Of a stretch of 64,000 nucleotides of DNA, positions 21,659-29,576 are shown in pieces. Under the pieces are notes generated by a model. The model ran no database searches and was not told the DNA's origin. It worked only from the letters and a program-made list of their open reading frames with translations. Origin of the DNA: Rhizophagus irregularis (taxonomy: Eukaryota; Glomeromycota; Glomeromycetes; Glomerales; Glomeraceae). Within the stretch, counting starts at the first letter, position 1; each line of letters starts with the position of its first letter. The stretch is from positions 2,418,001 through 2,482,000 of the forward strand of contig NC_089429.1 of NCBI RefSeq assembly GCF_026210795.1. Direction: 5' to 3'. Made by a program: the position numbers and the translations under genes.

Positions 21659-22900
21659 TCATTTACTCATCGGTGTATGGTAAGTCTTTAATAGTTCTCC
21701 ATTTACAGGTGTTTTCTTGATTACACCCTTAATATCTTTAATTTTGTAGGCTCCGTTTGGTAGTATTTCATGAATGTAAAATGGTCCCAACCATTTTGAT
21801 TCCAATTTTCCAGATAATTGTTGTGCTTTGGCTTTATCATAGAGTAGTATTTTATCTCCAATTCCAAAGGTGTGTTCTTTGATTATTTTTCTGTCATGAT
21901 ACTCTTTTTGTTTTATTTGAGATTTCAATATTTGTTCTTTGGCTTCATGTCGGATTTTTGGTAGTTCTTCTAATAATCCAACTATTCTATCACTTAGGTT
22001 AATTTCTTTGATATTTTCATCCATTACTGTCCGTACATTTCTTCCAACATCATTCAGCATATTTTCCCAATAATATTTATCTTTTAAATTATCATAAGTA
22101 CTTTTGATTCCCATATGTGCCGATAATTCATGACTGTGAGCTAAATATAGTGCTCCCATCTTTTCAAAGTCTTCTATTATTCTTATGTTTTTACCATTTT
22201 TCTCAATATGCTTTTTACCATCAGTTACTCTGATGTTATCCTTAATTTCAACATTTTTAACCTCTATTGGTGGTTTATCTCCATCTAATTCTATTACTTT
22301 ATTATATACTCTTTCCCAATCTGTGTCATTATTCGATATTTTAATATTAGCATATTTTTCTCCTTCGTAAATATCTTGACATTCTTTAAATGATTTCACC
22401 ATTTCCATATATCTTTCTTCATTTAACAATGGGTATGATGTTTTATGTCCTTGATCCTTTTTCGAATATTCTCTACCTTTGTAATTTTCCCAACATTTTT
22501 CATTTTCTAAAAATATCACCATTGATTCATCAATTATCCTTTTGTTCCTAAATACTTCCTTCTCTAATAGGTGGTTCTCATATCTTGTTATGTATCCTCT
22601 GTCGAATGATGGTGTTTGTTGATAAAAGTACTCACTATAGGGACTTTTATCTAATATTAACCAATCCTCATTATCATGTTCTTCCATTCTCCTGTTGATT
22701 TGTTCGACAACTTCCTTCCTGAATTCCCATTCTATACCTTTCTTTGGTATTTTATACTTATCATTGTCCTCTCTTCTCCTTTTAAAGGTGTTAAACCTCA
22801 CACTTTGTCCTACTTTTTCAAATTCTTTTATAAGTTTATTTACAATGAATGTTTTTCCAGTACCATCAACTCCACATATGATTATTATTTTAGGTCCCAT
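21659..22900 (-). CDS. Thymidylate-kinase-like P-loop kinase fused to integrase lacking its core
   Basis: 413 residues. Residues 1-210 look like a nucleoside/nucleotide kinase. They have a short beta strand and Walker A GVDGTGKT (10-17), then DWLILDKSPYSEYFYQ (about 80-95), resembling the DR-x-SE motif of thymidylate/deoxynucleoside kinases with Lys for Arg, and a basic lid-like stretch with KGREYSKK. Residues about 255-290 match the first half of a retroviral-type integrase zinc finger (HSHELSAHMGIKST, YYWENML) but the CxxC pair is missing. The D,D-35-E core is absent: the sequence goes straight to the post-core region (QKEYHDRK, FGIGDKILLYDKA, LESKWLGPFYIHEILPNGAY, VNGELLKTYH). The kinase may supply dTTP or other dNTPs for reverse transcription (inference). 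The frame is open about 75 nt upstream of the ATG and overlaps the end of RT by about 33 nt, so translation may be by -1 frameshift or internal initiation. Confidence 0.85.
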   Translation of the reverse strand: MGPKIIIICGVDGTGKTFIVNKLIKEFEKVGQSVRFNTFKRRREDNDKYKIPKKGIEWEFRKEVVEQINRRMEEHDNEDWLILDKSPYSEYFYQQTPSFDRGYITRYENHLLEKEVFRNKRIIDESMVIFLENEKCWENYKGREYSKKDQGHKTSYPLLNEERYMEMVKSFKECQDIYEGEKYANIKISNNDTDWERVYNKVIELDGDKPPIEVKNVEIKDNIRVTDGKKHIEKNGKNIRIIEDFEKMGALYLAHSHELSAHMGIKSTYDNLKDKYYWENMLNDVGRNVRTVMDENIKEINLSDRIVGLLEELPKIRHEAKEQILKSQIKQKEYHDRKIIKEHTFGIGDKILLYDKAKAQQLSGKLESKWLGPFYIHEILPNGAYKIKDIKGVIKKTPVNGELLKTYHTPMSK

Positions 22901-22935
22901 TTTATTTTTGAAAAGTAACTCTTTTACCCATCTAT

Positions 22936-24417
22936 TTATATTATTCTTGATAAGGCATCTGCATTTTTATTTTCTTTTCCTGGTCTATGGGTTATTTCAA
23001 AATCATACTGTTCTAATTCCATGACCCATCTTGATCTCTTTCCTTTTGGTACTTTTGCAGTCATCAATCCTTTCAAAGCTGCATGGTCTGTCACTACTTC
23101 AAATTTTCTATTGATCAAGTATTTATGGAAATGTTGTATTCCCCATACAATTGCATAACATTCTTGTTCAGTTATTGGCCATCTTTGTTCTGTCCTGTTT
23201 AAACTTTTACTGGCATATTCTATTACGTATTCTTGACCTTTATCATCTTTTTGAGCTAACACTGCCCCTAATCCTATTCCTGAAGCATCTGTAATTAATA
23301 TAAATTTCCTTAACCAATCTGGTTGTCTTAACACCGGTTCTTCGGTTAATTTCCTTTTTAATATTTCTAATGCTTCATGTTGTTTGATGCCCCATTCAAA
23401 CTTTTCATCTTTTCTCAATAAAGATGTTATTGGTTTTACTATTTTTGAAAAATCTTTAATAAATTTTCTATAATACGTACATAACCCCAATATTGACCTT
23501 ACACCTTTTATATTTATAGGTGCTGTTAATTTTTGAATCTTTTCAACCTTTCCTGGACTTGGTTTTAATCCATTTTTACCAACTACATGTCCTAAAAATT
23601 CTATTTCTGTTTTTCCAAATATACATTTCTTTAACTTTAGTATTAAACTGGCTTCCTTTAATTTTTCTAACACTAACTTTATATGTTTTAGGTGGTCTTC
23701 AAAATTTTCCGAATATATCATTATATCATCAATGTATACTATCACAAATTCGTTTAGGTACTCCTTTAATACTTTATCCATTAACCTTTGAAAACTTGCA
23801 GGTGCATTTGTTAACCCAAATGGCATGACATTATATTCATATAATCCTGCTGAGCATATGAATGCTGTTTTCTCAATATCTTCCTCAGCCATTTCTATCT
23901 GATTAAACCCTGATGCTAAATCTAGACTGGTAAACCATTTTCCTGAACTTATCCTTTCTAATTGTTCATCAATCCTCGGTAATGGATATGCATCTGTTAT
24001 TGTAACTTTATTTAATTTTCTATAGTCGATGCAAAATCTATAATTTCCCGACTTTTTCCCTGCCAAAGTCACTGGTGAAGACCATGGACTTCTAGATTCT
24101 CTAATTTTTCCCAATTTTAACATCTCGTCAACCTCTTTTCTGATGAATTTACCTTTTTCATCATTTTCTTTGTACCTCTTTTGGGCTATTGGTTCAGTAC
24201 CCCCTTTTAATCTGATTTCATGTTTTACTAGGTTTGTCCTATTATATTTTTCACCATCGTACTCAAATATATCCTTATATTTTTCTACTAATACTTTTAA
24301 TTTACCTTTTTGTTCATTGGTTATGTCCCCTACTTTAAATTTTTCAGTAAATTTTTCATGGTCACTTTTGTGCTTCTTTATCGTCTCTTCAGTATCATTC
24401 TGACCAAGACTTATACT
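22936..24417 (-). CDS. pol: Reverse transcriptase - RNase H (pol)
   Basis: 493 codons are open from 24417; the first in-frame ATG (24123) lies inside the RT domain, so the protein must be made as a fusion with the preceding protease frame. RT motifs: SPWSSPVTLAGKKSG, FCIDYRKLN, PRIDEQLE, FTSLDLASGFNQI, FGLTNAPASFQRLM, the catalytic FVIVYIDDIMIY, and FLGHVVGKNGL. RNase H: ITDASGIGLGAVLAQ, QECYAIVWGIQHFHKYL, VTDHAALKGL, and the terminal NADALSR. All the catalytic landmarks of an active Ty3/gypsy RT and RNase H are present. The frame is -1 relative to the protease; the protease stop (24413-24411) and the opening of this frame (after a stop at 24420-24418) overlap by only a few nucleotides. Confidence 0.95.
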   Translation of the reverse strand, partial: SISLGQNDTEETIKKHKSDHEKFTEKFKVGDITNEQKGKLKVLVEKYKDIFEYDGEKYNRTNLVKHEIRLKGGTEPIAQKRYKENDEKGKFIRKEVDEMLKLGKIRESRSPWSSPVTLAGKKSGNYRFCIDYRKLNKVTITDAYPLPRIDEQLERISSGKWFTSLDLASGFNQIEMAEEDIEKTAFICSAGLYEYNVMPFGLTNAPASFQRLMDKVLKEYLNEFVIVYIDDIMIYSENFEDHLKHIKLVLEKLKEASLILKLKKCIFGKTEIEFLGHVVGKNGLKPSPGKVEKIQKLTAPINIKGVRSILGLCTYYRKFIKDFSKIVKPITSLLRKDEKFEWGIKQHEALEILKRKLTEEPVLRQPDWLRKFILITDASGIGLGAVLAQKDDKGQEYVIEYASKSLNRTEQRWPITEQECYAIVWGIQHFHKYLINRKFEVVTDHAALKGLMTAKVPKGKRSRWVMELEQYDFEITHRPGKENKNADALSRII

Positions 24418-24938
24418 TTAAAATTTTCATCTTCCTGACCTTCATGGTCATCTTCATATATGTTATACAATTCATCCTGGTATAATTCTTCTAATATTTC
24501 CTCTTCATCAAATGTTTCTTCAAACCCTTTAATGGTCCTTTGTGTGTATTTTACTGGTATATCCATAGTTTCATCATTCATTCTAATTATTATTGTTTTA
24601 TCTGTGTAATCTATATTTGCTTTGAACATATCTAATACTCCATTTCCTAACACAATTTCGTTTTTTCCTGAATCAATTATTTCAACCTTAATGGGTATTT
24701 CTTTATCCCCAAATTGTATGTATATTGTCGTGGTACCCCTAGATGCTAATTTATCCTCATTTATCATCACACATCTTACTGTACTTGGTTCCTCAATTTT
24801 TAAGTCCATTTCATCCATTATCTGACTAGTTATTACATTTACTGCTGCTCCTGTATCAAACATTACGTCCTTTAATTCTTGGTTTATTATTAATTTACCC
24901 CTTAATGCAGTTAAGTGTTCTGCTTCAATGTTATTCAT
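24411..24938 (-). CDS. Retropepsin-like aspartic protease
   Basis: 175 residues from the first ATG. The catalytic motif is FDTGAAVNVI (Asp28-Thr-Gly), followed by hydrophobic strands, IVLGNGVLDMF (the ILG-type second motif) and an acidic C-terminus. It is in the same frame as gag, separated from it only by the TGA at 24953-24951 and four codons, so it is most simply made by readthrough as a Gag-protease fusion. One such monomer would dimerise to be active, as in retroviruses. It would cleave the Gag and Pol polyproteins inside the particle. Confidence 0.88.
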   Translation of the reverse strand: MNNIEAEHLTALRGKLIINQELKDVMFDTGAAVNVITSQIMDEMDLKIEEPSTVRCVMINEDKLASRGTTTIYIQFGDKEIPIKVEIIDSGKNEIVLGNGVLDMFKANIDYTDKTIIIRMNDETMDIPVKYTQRTIKGFEETFDEEEILEELYQDELYNIYEDDHEGQEDENFKV

Positions 24939-24944
24939 TGATTC

Positions 24945-24953
24945 TTGTAGTCA
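24945..24953 (-). promoter_or_regulatory. Probable stop-codon readthrough site UGA-CUA at gag/protease
   Basis: Sense strand reads ...CAA ACA GAT TGA CTA CAA GAA TCA ATG..., with protease in frame after the TGA. UGA followed by CUA is an experimentally known leaky context in several viral and cellular genes. Here it would control the ratio of Gag to Gag-protease. Confidence 0.7.
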
Positions 24954-27900
24954 ATCTGTTTGTGGATACCTTCTCATACCATCATAATATATTTTTCTTT
25001 GTTCTGGGCTCATATCTATAATTTGTGAAAAAGTTGCATTTGCTCTGGTACTTTTCATATCCTCTAATACGTTATATTTTGGTATATTTCTTTGAAATGC
25101 GCTTGTCCTATGAATACCTTCAACACGTTCATTTTTACATTGTTTTGCATAGTGACCTCTTTCTCCACAATTTCCACATGTATTATTATTTCTCCTTGCT
25201 TCTTGTGCTTTTTTCAGACTTTCATCAGTGAATCCTCTTTTTGGTAATGCTGCTGCCCTTTCCTCTTGGCTTGCATATTTATTATTCCTTCTTCGTGCTT
25301 GTTCTTGATCAATTTCCATATCTATATCTCGATCACTTGACCTATTTTTTATGTTACTTCTCGTTTGTCTTTCACCAGTATAAAAATCTTGATCAACATG
25401 GTTAAATGTTACATCATTATCTTGATAATACGGGTCGTCATAACTATATCCTTGATCATAATTATCCTGATAATCCTGACTATCATAATCATATTGGTCA
25501 TATTGGTCATTATAATTATCATATTCCACTACATTGAATCCTCGATTATTGTTTTGGTGGTTTGGTGGTCTGTTATAGTTATTTGGTCTTCCATTATAGT
25601 TATTTGATCTTCTGTTATAATTTTGATTATTCGGTCTTCCATAGTTTCTTTGACCATTATTTACCCTACATTCATTTGCATAATGTCCTGGTTGTTTACA
25701 ATTATAACATGCTCGAGGTGGTGGTCCTTGTCTATTATTATTGTTTGGTGGTCTCTTTTGCCCTCCAAGTTGATTTACTAGTTTTACCTCTAATTTTTTA
25801 AACATGTCGGCAAGGTCATCCTCATAATTTTTCTCCAATGGTTTTTCAAATATATTCTTTGGCTTGTCATCTTGTATATCGATTCCTTTTCTTTGGGTAC
25901 TAACTGATATACCACGTGTCTTTCTTATTAATTCATTAGTAGCTTCCTCCTCTCTTCTTGCTGTATTCACTGCATCATTTAAATTTGCTGGGTTTTGTCT
26001 TCTGACTTGATATCCCAATGTTGGTGTTAATCCTTCGATATAATTATCCACTTGTAATTCATCATCTAATGCATGGCCTCTGGTAGCTATCCTTAATATT
26101 TGTCTAAACCTTATCGTATATGCCTCAACATTTTCATTTACTCCTTGTGTTATTTTCCTTAATTCTAACATTTTCCTTTTTCTAACATCTTCCCTGGTAA
26201 ATCTTTGTTTAATCCTATGTTTTAAATCATTATCATTATCGTTATCTTGCCAATTTACCAAATGACCATTGTTTGCTTCCTTCTTTTCATTATACCATTG
26301 TGCTGCTGCACCTTTCAAACAGGTAGCTGCCATTGCTGCTTGTCTAGCTCCATTTACTCCTGCTGCTTTTCCTATGGCAGTAAATGCTGTTTCAAATTGT
26401 CTTACCCAATCATTAACATCTTCTTCTTCCTTTCCATAAAATTGTGGCATACTAATTATTCCTCCAGCTACATTCCCTGCATCCTCAATTGCATTTGCTA
26501 ATGGGTTGGCTGCGACTAATCCAGCCCAATTACCTCCTATATCATGTCCTGTTGCTGCTAGTAAAGCCGCTCTAAAATCTTCCCTTACTTCAGCTCTTGT
26601 TGCTCCCATAATTATTGGTACTATTGGTGGGATTGGTGGTATCGGTGGTGTTATAGGTGTTTCAAATAAATTTTCTATATTATAATCAGATATTTCACTT
26701 TTATCCTCAGAGTTTGATTCTGAACTTTCACTTGAGTCAAAACCAGGTCTATTTATAATGTTTTCTTCATAAGGTTCTTCAAAGTTTTCATTGTTATCGG
26801 TTTCATTTGGATTTAAAATTTCTCCATCTTTTCCAGATCCATCTGATTCTTTTTCAGATCCATCAGATTTTTCATTATCAGATTCATTTCCACTACTTTC
26901 ACTATCCTCAATTCCAGCTTGCTGTTTTAGAAATTTATTTAATATCCGCCTTAAATTTTTCTCCAATTCATTTTTATTTCCTTGGAATATTTCAATAAAT
27001 TCTTGATCCAATATTTCTCCATCAGTATATCCCATACTGATTAACCTCAATAACTCTCCATTAGTTATTTCTATTTTATTATCATCACATATTTGTTTTA
27101 ATCTTTTGACCCTGATATCAATTTCATTCTCGTCATTCTCACAATCCCTACACTTGGTTTTTCCTTCGTCAAATTTATTGTTTATCCATCTTATTCCACA
27201 TTCATTACAAAATGTGGTATTTTCATTTATCCATTCATATAATTTTATCCTTAATTCTTTGTCATTCTTATCCATTTCCTGGAAATATTTTTCTATAAAT
27301 TCTGTTGTTAATATCATACTATTGCTTATCCTGAATTTTCTCATTCTCTCTATTTCTGACACATTTAATTCGTATCCTAATTTTTCTAAGTCATCCTTTA
27401 ATTTTAATAATTCTTTTTGTTCGCAATTTTTACATTGTCCAATGTCTGCTATCATATCAGGTAACTTTCTATTTCTACAATTTCCACATATTAATGTTTC
27501 TTTTGTTAACCATTCATTTATTTCATCTTTTAATTTTTTATCACTTAGTCCCATTAATTCGAAAAATGTACCTAAAAAGTCTTCTGTTAATATCAATTCT
27601 ATCCTTATCCTTAGGTCCCACATTCTTTGTATATCCTTGTCAGTGAACCTTCCACCCATTTCTTCAATTTTTCTTTTTAATGATTCTACTGTCCATTCGA
27701 CATCATCCTCTATTTTTATTTCATAATGTATACTACCATCACTGTCCTCTAATTCATAACTTTCAGGACTATCACTTTCTGGGTCCTCAGGTTCCCTTGT
27801 AAATTGTTTGGTATCAATAAATCTTTGTACTATTTTTTGTATATATCTATCCCACCTCTGGTTCTGTTCCTTTATTGATAACCATGGTTCTTCGTAATCA

Positions 27901-28538
27901 ATACTTGTTATTAAGTACACTATTTCATCTTCTCCTAATTCGATTATTCTTTCTTCCACGTATAACAATTTTCTAAATTGTGTTATTGCACCTGGTGCTA
28001 CATACTTTGCTTTCGTATCATTTTCTAATATTGTGTTATACCATTCCCAAAATTTTTGAAATCTATTTTCAACATCCCAGTCTTCTAAAATATATCCATG
28101 TTCCATTATTTCTGGGCATCCAATTAATCGATCAAATACCTCATTTTCTAGATTCCCTTCAATACAATCCCTTACAATTACTACCATTATTATTCTCAAA
28201 CCTTTTTCTTTCATTTTTGGTTGTTGTCTGTACCTTATTGATTCAATTATTCTGTCTACTATATTCCTACATTTTCCTTTATGTATTGTGTCCTCCCTTT
28301 CTCTATTGTCCATACTTAATAAATTCAATAATTCTTTATGTGTTACATTATTGTACATTAGTATTGTATCCTCGAATTTAAACAAAGCATCCCAAAATTT
28401 CTTGAATGCCGTTGATACTTCTCTTTCTATTGGGTTACATATTTCACATGCTAAACATTCCTCTGGTTCTATCACTCCTAGGTCATGTTCTTGTTTATGG
28501 TTTATATATTCAGCGTTCCAAACATGGTACCATTCCAT
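24951..28538 (-). CDS. gag: Very large Gag with N-terminal zinc-ribbon modules and two zinc knuckles
   Basis: 1195 residues, far longer than usual Ty3/gypsy Gag. Residues about 1-300 are acidic/helical and unrecognised. About 290-560 hold three related modules of about 90 residues (LKRKIEEMG..., LKDDLEKLG..., VKRLKQICD...). Modules 1 and 2 end in C-x2-C...C-x2-C ribbons (first Cys near 351 and 444). An S/E/D-rich linker and a proline run (PPIPPIPPI) follow. The retrotransposon Gag core starts near 697 (MPQFYGKEEEDVNDWVRQFE). There are two CCHC knuckles, CYNCKQPGHYANEC (944-957) and CGNCGERGHYAKQC (1121-1134), separated by an N/Y/D/Q-rich low-complexity stretch. The core and knuckles should assemble the particle and bind RNA; the role of the N-terminal half is unknown. 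Confidence 0.9.
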   Translation of the reverse strand: MEWYHVWNAEYINHKQEHDLGVIEPEECLACEICNPIEREVSTAFKKFWDALFKFEDTILMYNNVTHKELLNLLSMDNREREDTIHKGKCRNIVDRIIESIRYRQQPKMKEKGLRIIMVVIVRDCIEGNLENEVFDRLIGCPEIMEHGYILEDWDVENRFQKFWEWYNTILENDTKAKYVAPGAITQFRKLLYVEERIIELGEDEIVYLITSIDYEEPWLSIKEQNQRWDRYIQKIVQRFIDTKQFTREPEDPESDSPESYELEDSDGSIHYEIKIEDDVEWTVESLKRKIEEMGGRFTDKDIQRMWDLRIRIELILTEDFLGTFFELMGLSDKKLKDEINEWLTKETLICGNCRNRKLPDMIADIGQCKNCEQKELLKLKDDLEKLGYELNVSEIERMRKFRISNSMILTTEFIEKYFQEMDKNDKELRIKLYEWINENTTFCNECGIRWINNKFDEGKTKCRDCENDENEIDIRVKRLKQICDDNKIEITNGELLRLISMGYTDGEILDQEFIEIFQGNKNELEKNLRRILNKFLKQQAGIEDSESSGNESDNEKSDGSEKESDGSGKDGEILNPNETDNNENFEEPYEENIINRPGFDSSESSESNSEDKSEISDYNIENLFETPITPPIPPIPPIVPIIMGATRAEVREDFRAALLAATGHDIGGNWAGLVAANPLANAIEDAGNVAGGIISMPQFYGKEEEDVNDWVRQFETAFTAIGKAAGVNGARQAAMAATCLKGAAAQWYNEKKEANNGHLVNWQDNDNDNDLKHRIKQRFTREDVRKRKMLELRKITQGVNENVEAYTIRFRQILRIATRGHALDDELQVDNYIEGLTPTLGYQVRRQNPANLNDAVNTARREEEATNELIRKTRGISVSTQRKGIDIQDDKPKNIFEKPLEKNYEDDLADMFKKLEVKLVNQLGGQKRPPNNNNRQGPPPRACYNCKQPGHYANECRVNNGQRNYGRPNNQNYNRRSNNYNGRPNNYNRPPNHQNNNRGFNVVEYDNYNDQYDQYDYDSQDYQDNYDQGYSYDDPYYQDNDVTFNHVDQDFYTGERQTRSNIKNRSSDRDIDMEIDQEQARRRNNKYASQEERAAALPKRGFTDESLKKAQEARRNNNTCGNCGERGHYAKQCKNERVEGIHRTSAFQRNIPKYNVLEDMKSTRANATFSQIIDMSPEQRKIYYDGMRRYPQTD

Positions 28539-28822
28539 TTTTAATAAAATTCTCTAAAAATTTTCACATCTTTTACTTTTTATCCTTCTTTTATATTTTA
28601 TTTGACCTATACTGGGCTTGCCTTTACCTCATTTGTTCATTACTGAGTATGGTAGTTTACAGGTTTGTACAAATAAATTTACATTTTCCTTGAAATTCCC
28701 AACCTAAAGTTGGAATGTGATTCCATATTTGATTCATCTCTTTCCTGTAATTTTCTCATATTTGTCCAGCAAACATTATTTTAATTTTTGTTAACGTTAA
28801 TCATGATTTTTCTTGGGTACCC

Positions 28823-28967
28823 TCACACAGAATTGTTTTTGGAAGTTCACACAGAACTATTCTCAATTGATCACACAGAATACCTCAATTGAGTTCACAC
28901 AGAAAAAGCTCACACCGAACTATTCTCAATTGATCACACAGAAAACCTCAATTGAGTTCACACAGAA
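28823..28967 (-). repeat. TCACACAGAA direct repeats in the leader
   Basis: Seven copies of TCACACAGAA (six exact, one TCACACCGAA) at 28823, 28847, 28871, 28895, 28910, 28934 and 28958. A 63-bp segment containing CTATTCTCAATTGATCACAC and CCTCAATTGAGT is tandemly duplicated, giving the 63-bp spacing between copies 2/5, 3/6 and 4/7. Confidence 0.9.
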
Positions 28968-29460
28968 TTACCCTACCATCGTATTTATAGTGTCGGTTTT
29001 TTGGGTACACTTTTTTATCCTTAACTTAACCTCAATTATTTATAAAAATTATTTTTAATCCTTAATTCATGGAACTTATTTACAATATTCTATTAAAACC
29101 CCTTCTAACTTGATTAGCCTCGCATTTCCCTTGATAATCAATTACTACCATACATATTTGGTTCATATGTATGAAAATTATTATAATAATAATTTTTCAT
29201 TGACTTATCAGCCGGTGGTCAAGTTAGATCAAAAATTTAATTTTGAACATTATCTCTTTATATATTTATGGTCATACTTACCCAAATTAATGCCTTTTAC
29301 ATTGGTAACCATTATTTTCACGTATCCTTTAAAATATTTAACTTTATTTTATTAAAATTTGTCATTAATACACCTTAAATTCTTTTTTTTTTAACCAAGA
29401 CTTAGAACTTTTAATTTTATAATTCCTTAACTTCGTCGATCCTTTATTTGTAACTTCTAA

Positions 29461-29576
29461 TGATCACGTGGGGGTGATCATTTTCTTTTCTCAGAGATCC
29501 TATACTTATAACCTGTAGTGATCATGTGAGGATGATCACTTTTCCTTTCTCGGAGCATGCACCACTTGTAACACCT
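29461..29576 (-). repeat. 58-bp tandem duplication spanning PBS and LTR edge
   Basis: Unit 1 starts TGATCACGTGGGGGTGATCA at 29461; unit 2 starts TGATCATGTGAGGATGATCA at 29519. Unit 2 contains the PBS and the LTR start (TTGTAACACCTGAG), and unit 1 has diverged counterparts (TCTCAGAGATCC, TATAACCTGTAG). It is a duplicated, decayed PBS/LTR border. Confidence 0.7.
29549..29564 (-). other. Primer binding site
   Basis: On the sense strand the 5' LTR ends GTTACA, followed by AG and then TGGTGCATGCTCCGAG. TGG is the complement of a tRNA CCA end, and the predicted primer 3' end is CTCGG-AGCATGC-A-CCA. I cannot name the tRNA with certainty; the fragment at 21380 shows matching ends and is Gly-like. 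Confidence 0.8.

Larger units (their letters stand above)
28539..29566 (-). other. 5' leader of the retrotransposon
   Basis: About 1 kb between the 5' LTR/PBS and the gag ATG. It holds a direct-repeat block (28823-28967), a 58-bp duplication reaching into the LTR (29461-29576) and no ORF that I can support. Packaging or translation-control signals would be expected here but cannot be read directly. Confidence 0.7.

Noticed and set aside
24418-24426. Slippery heptamer A-AAU-UUU as the protease-RT frameshift site
   Set aside because: A -1 shift there would make the next codon the TAA at 24420-24418, so it cannot connect to RT.
27106-27726. 206-codon plus-strand ORF rich in Ser/Phe/Asn
   Set aside because: It is antisense to gag; composition is what the complement of an acidic, Lys-rich ORF gives.
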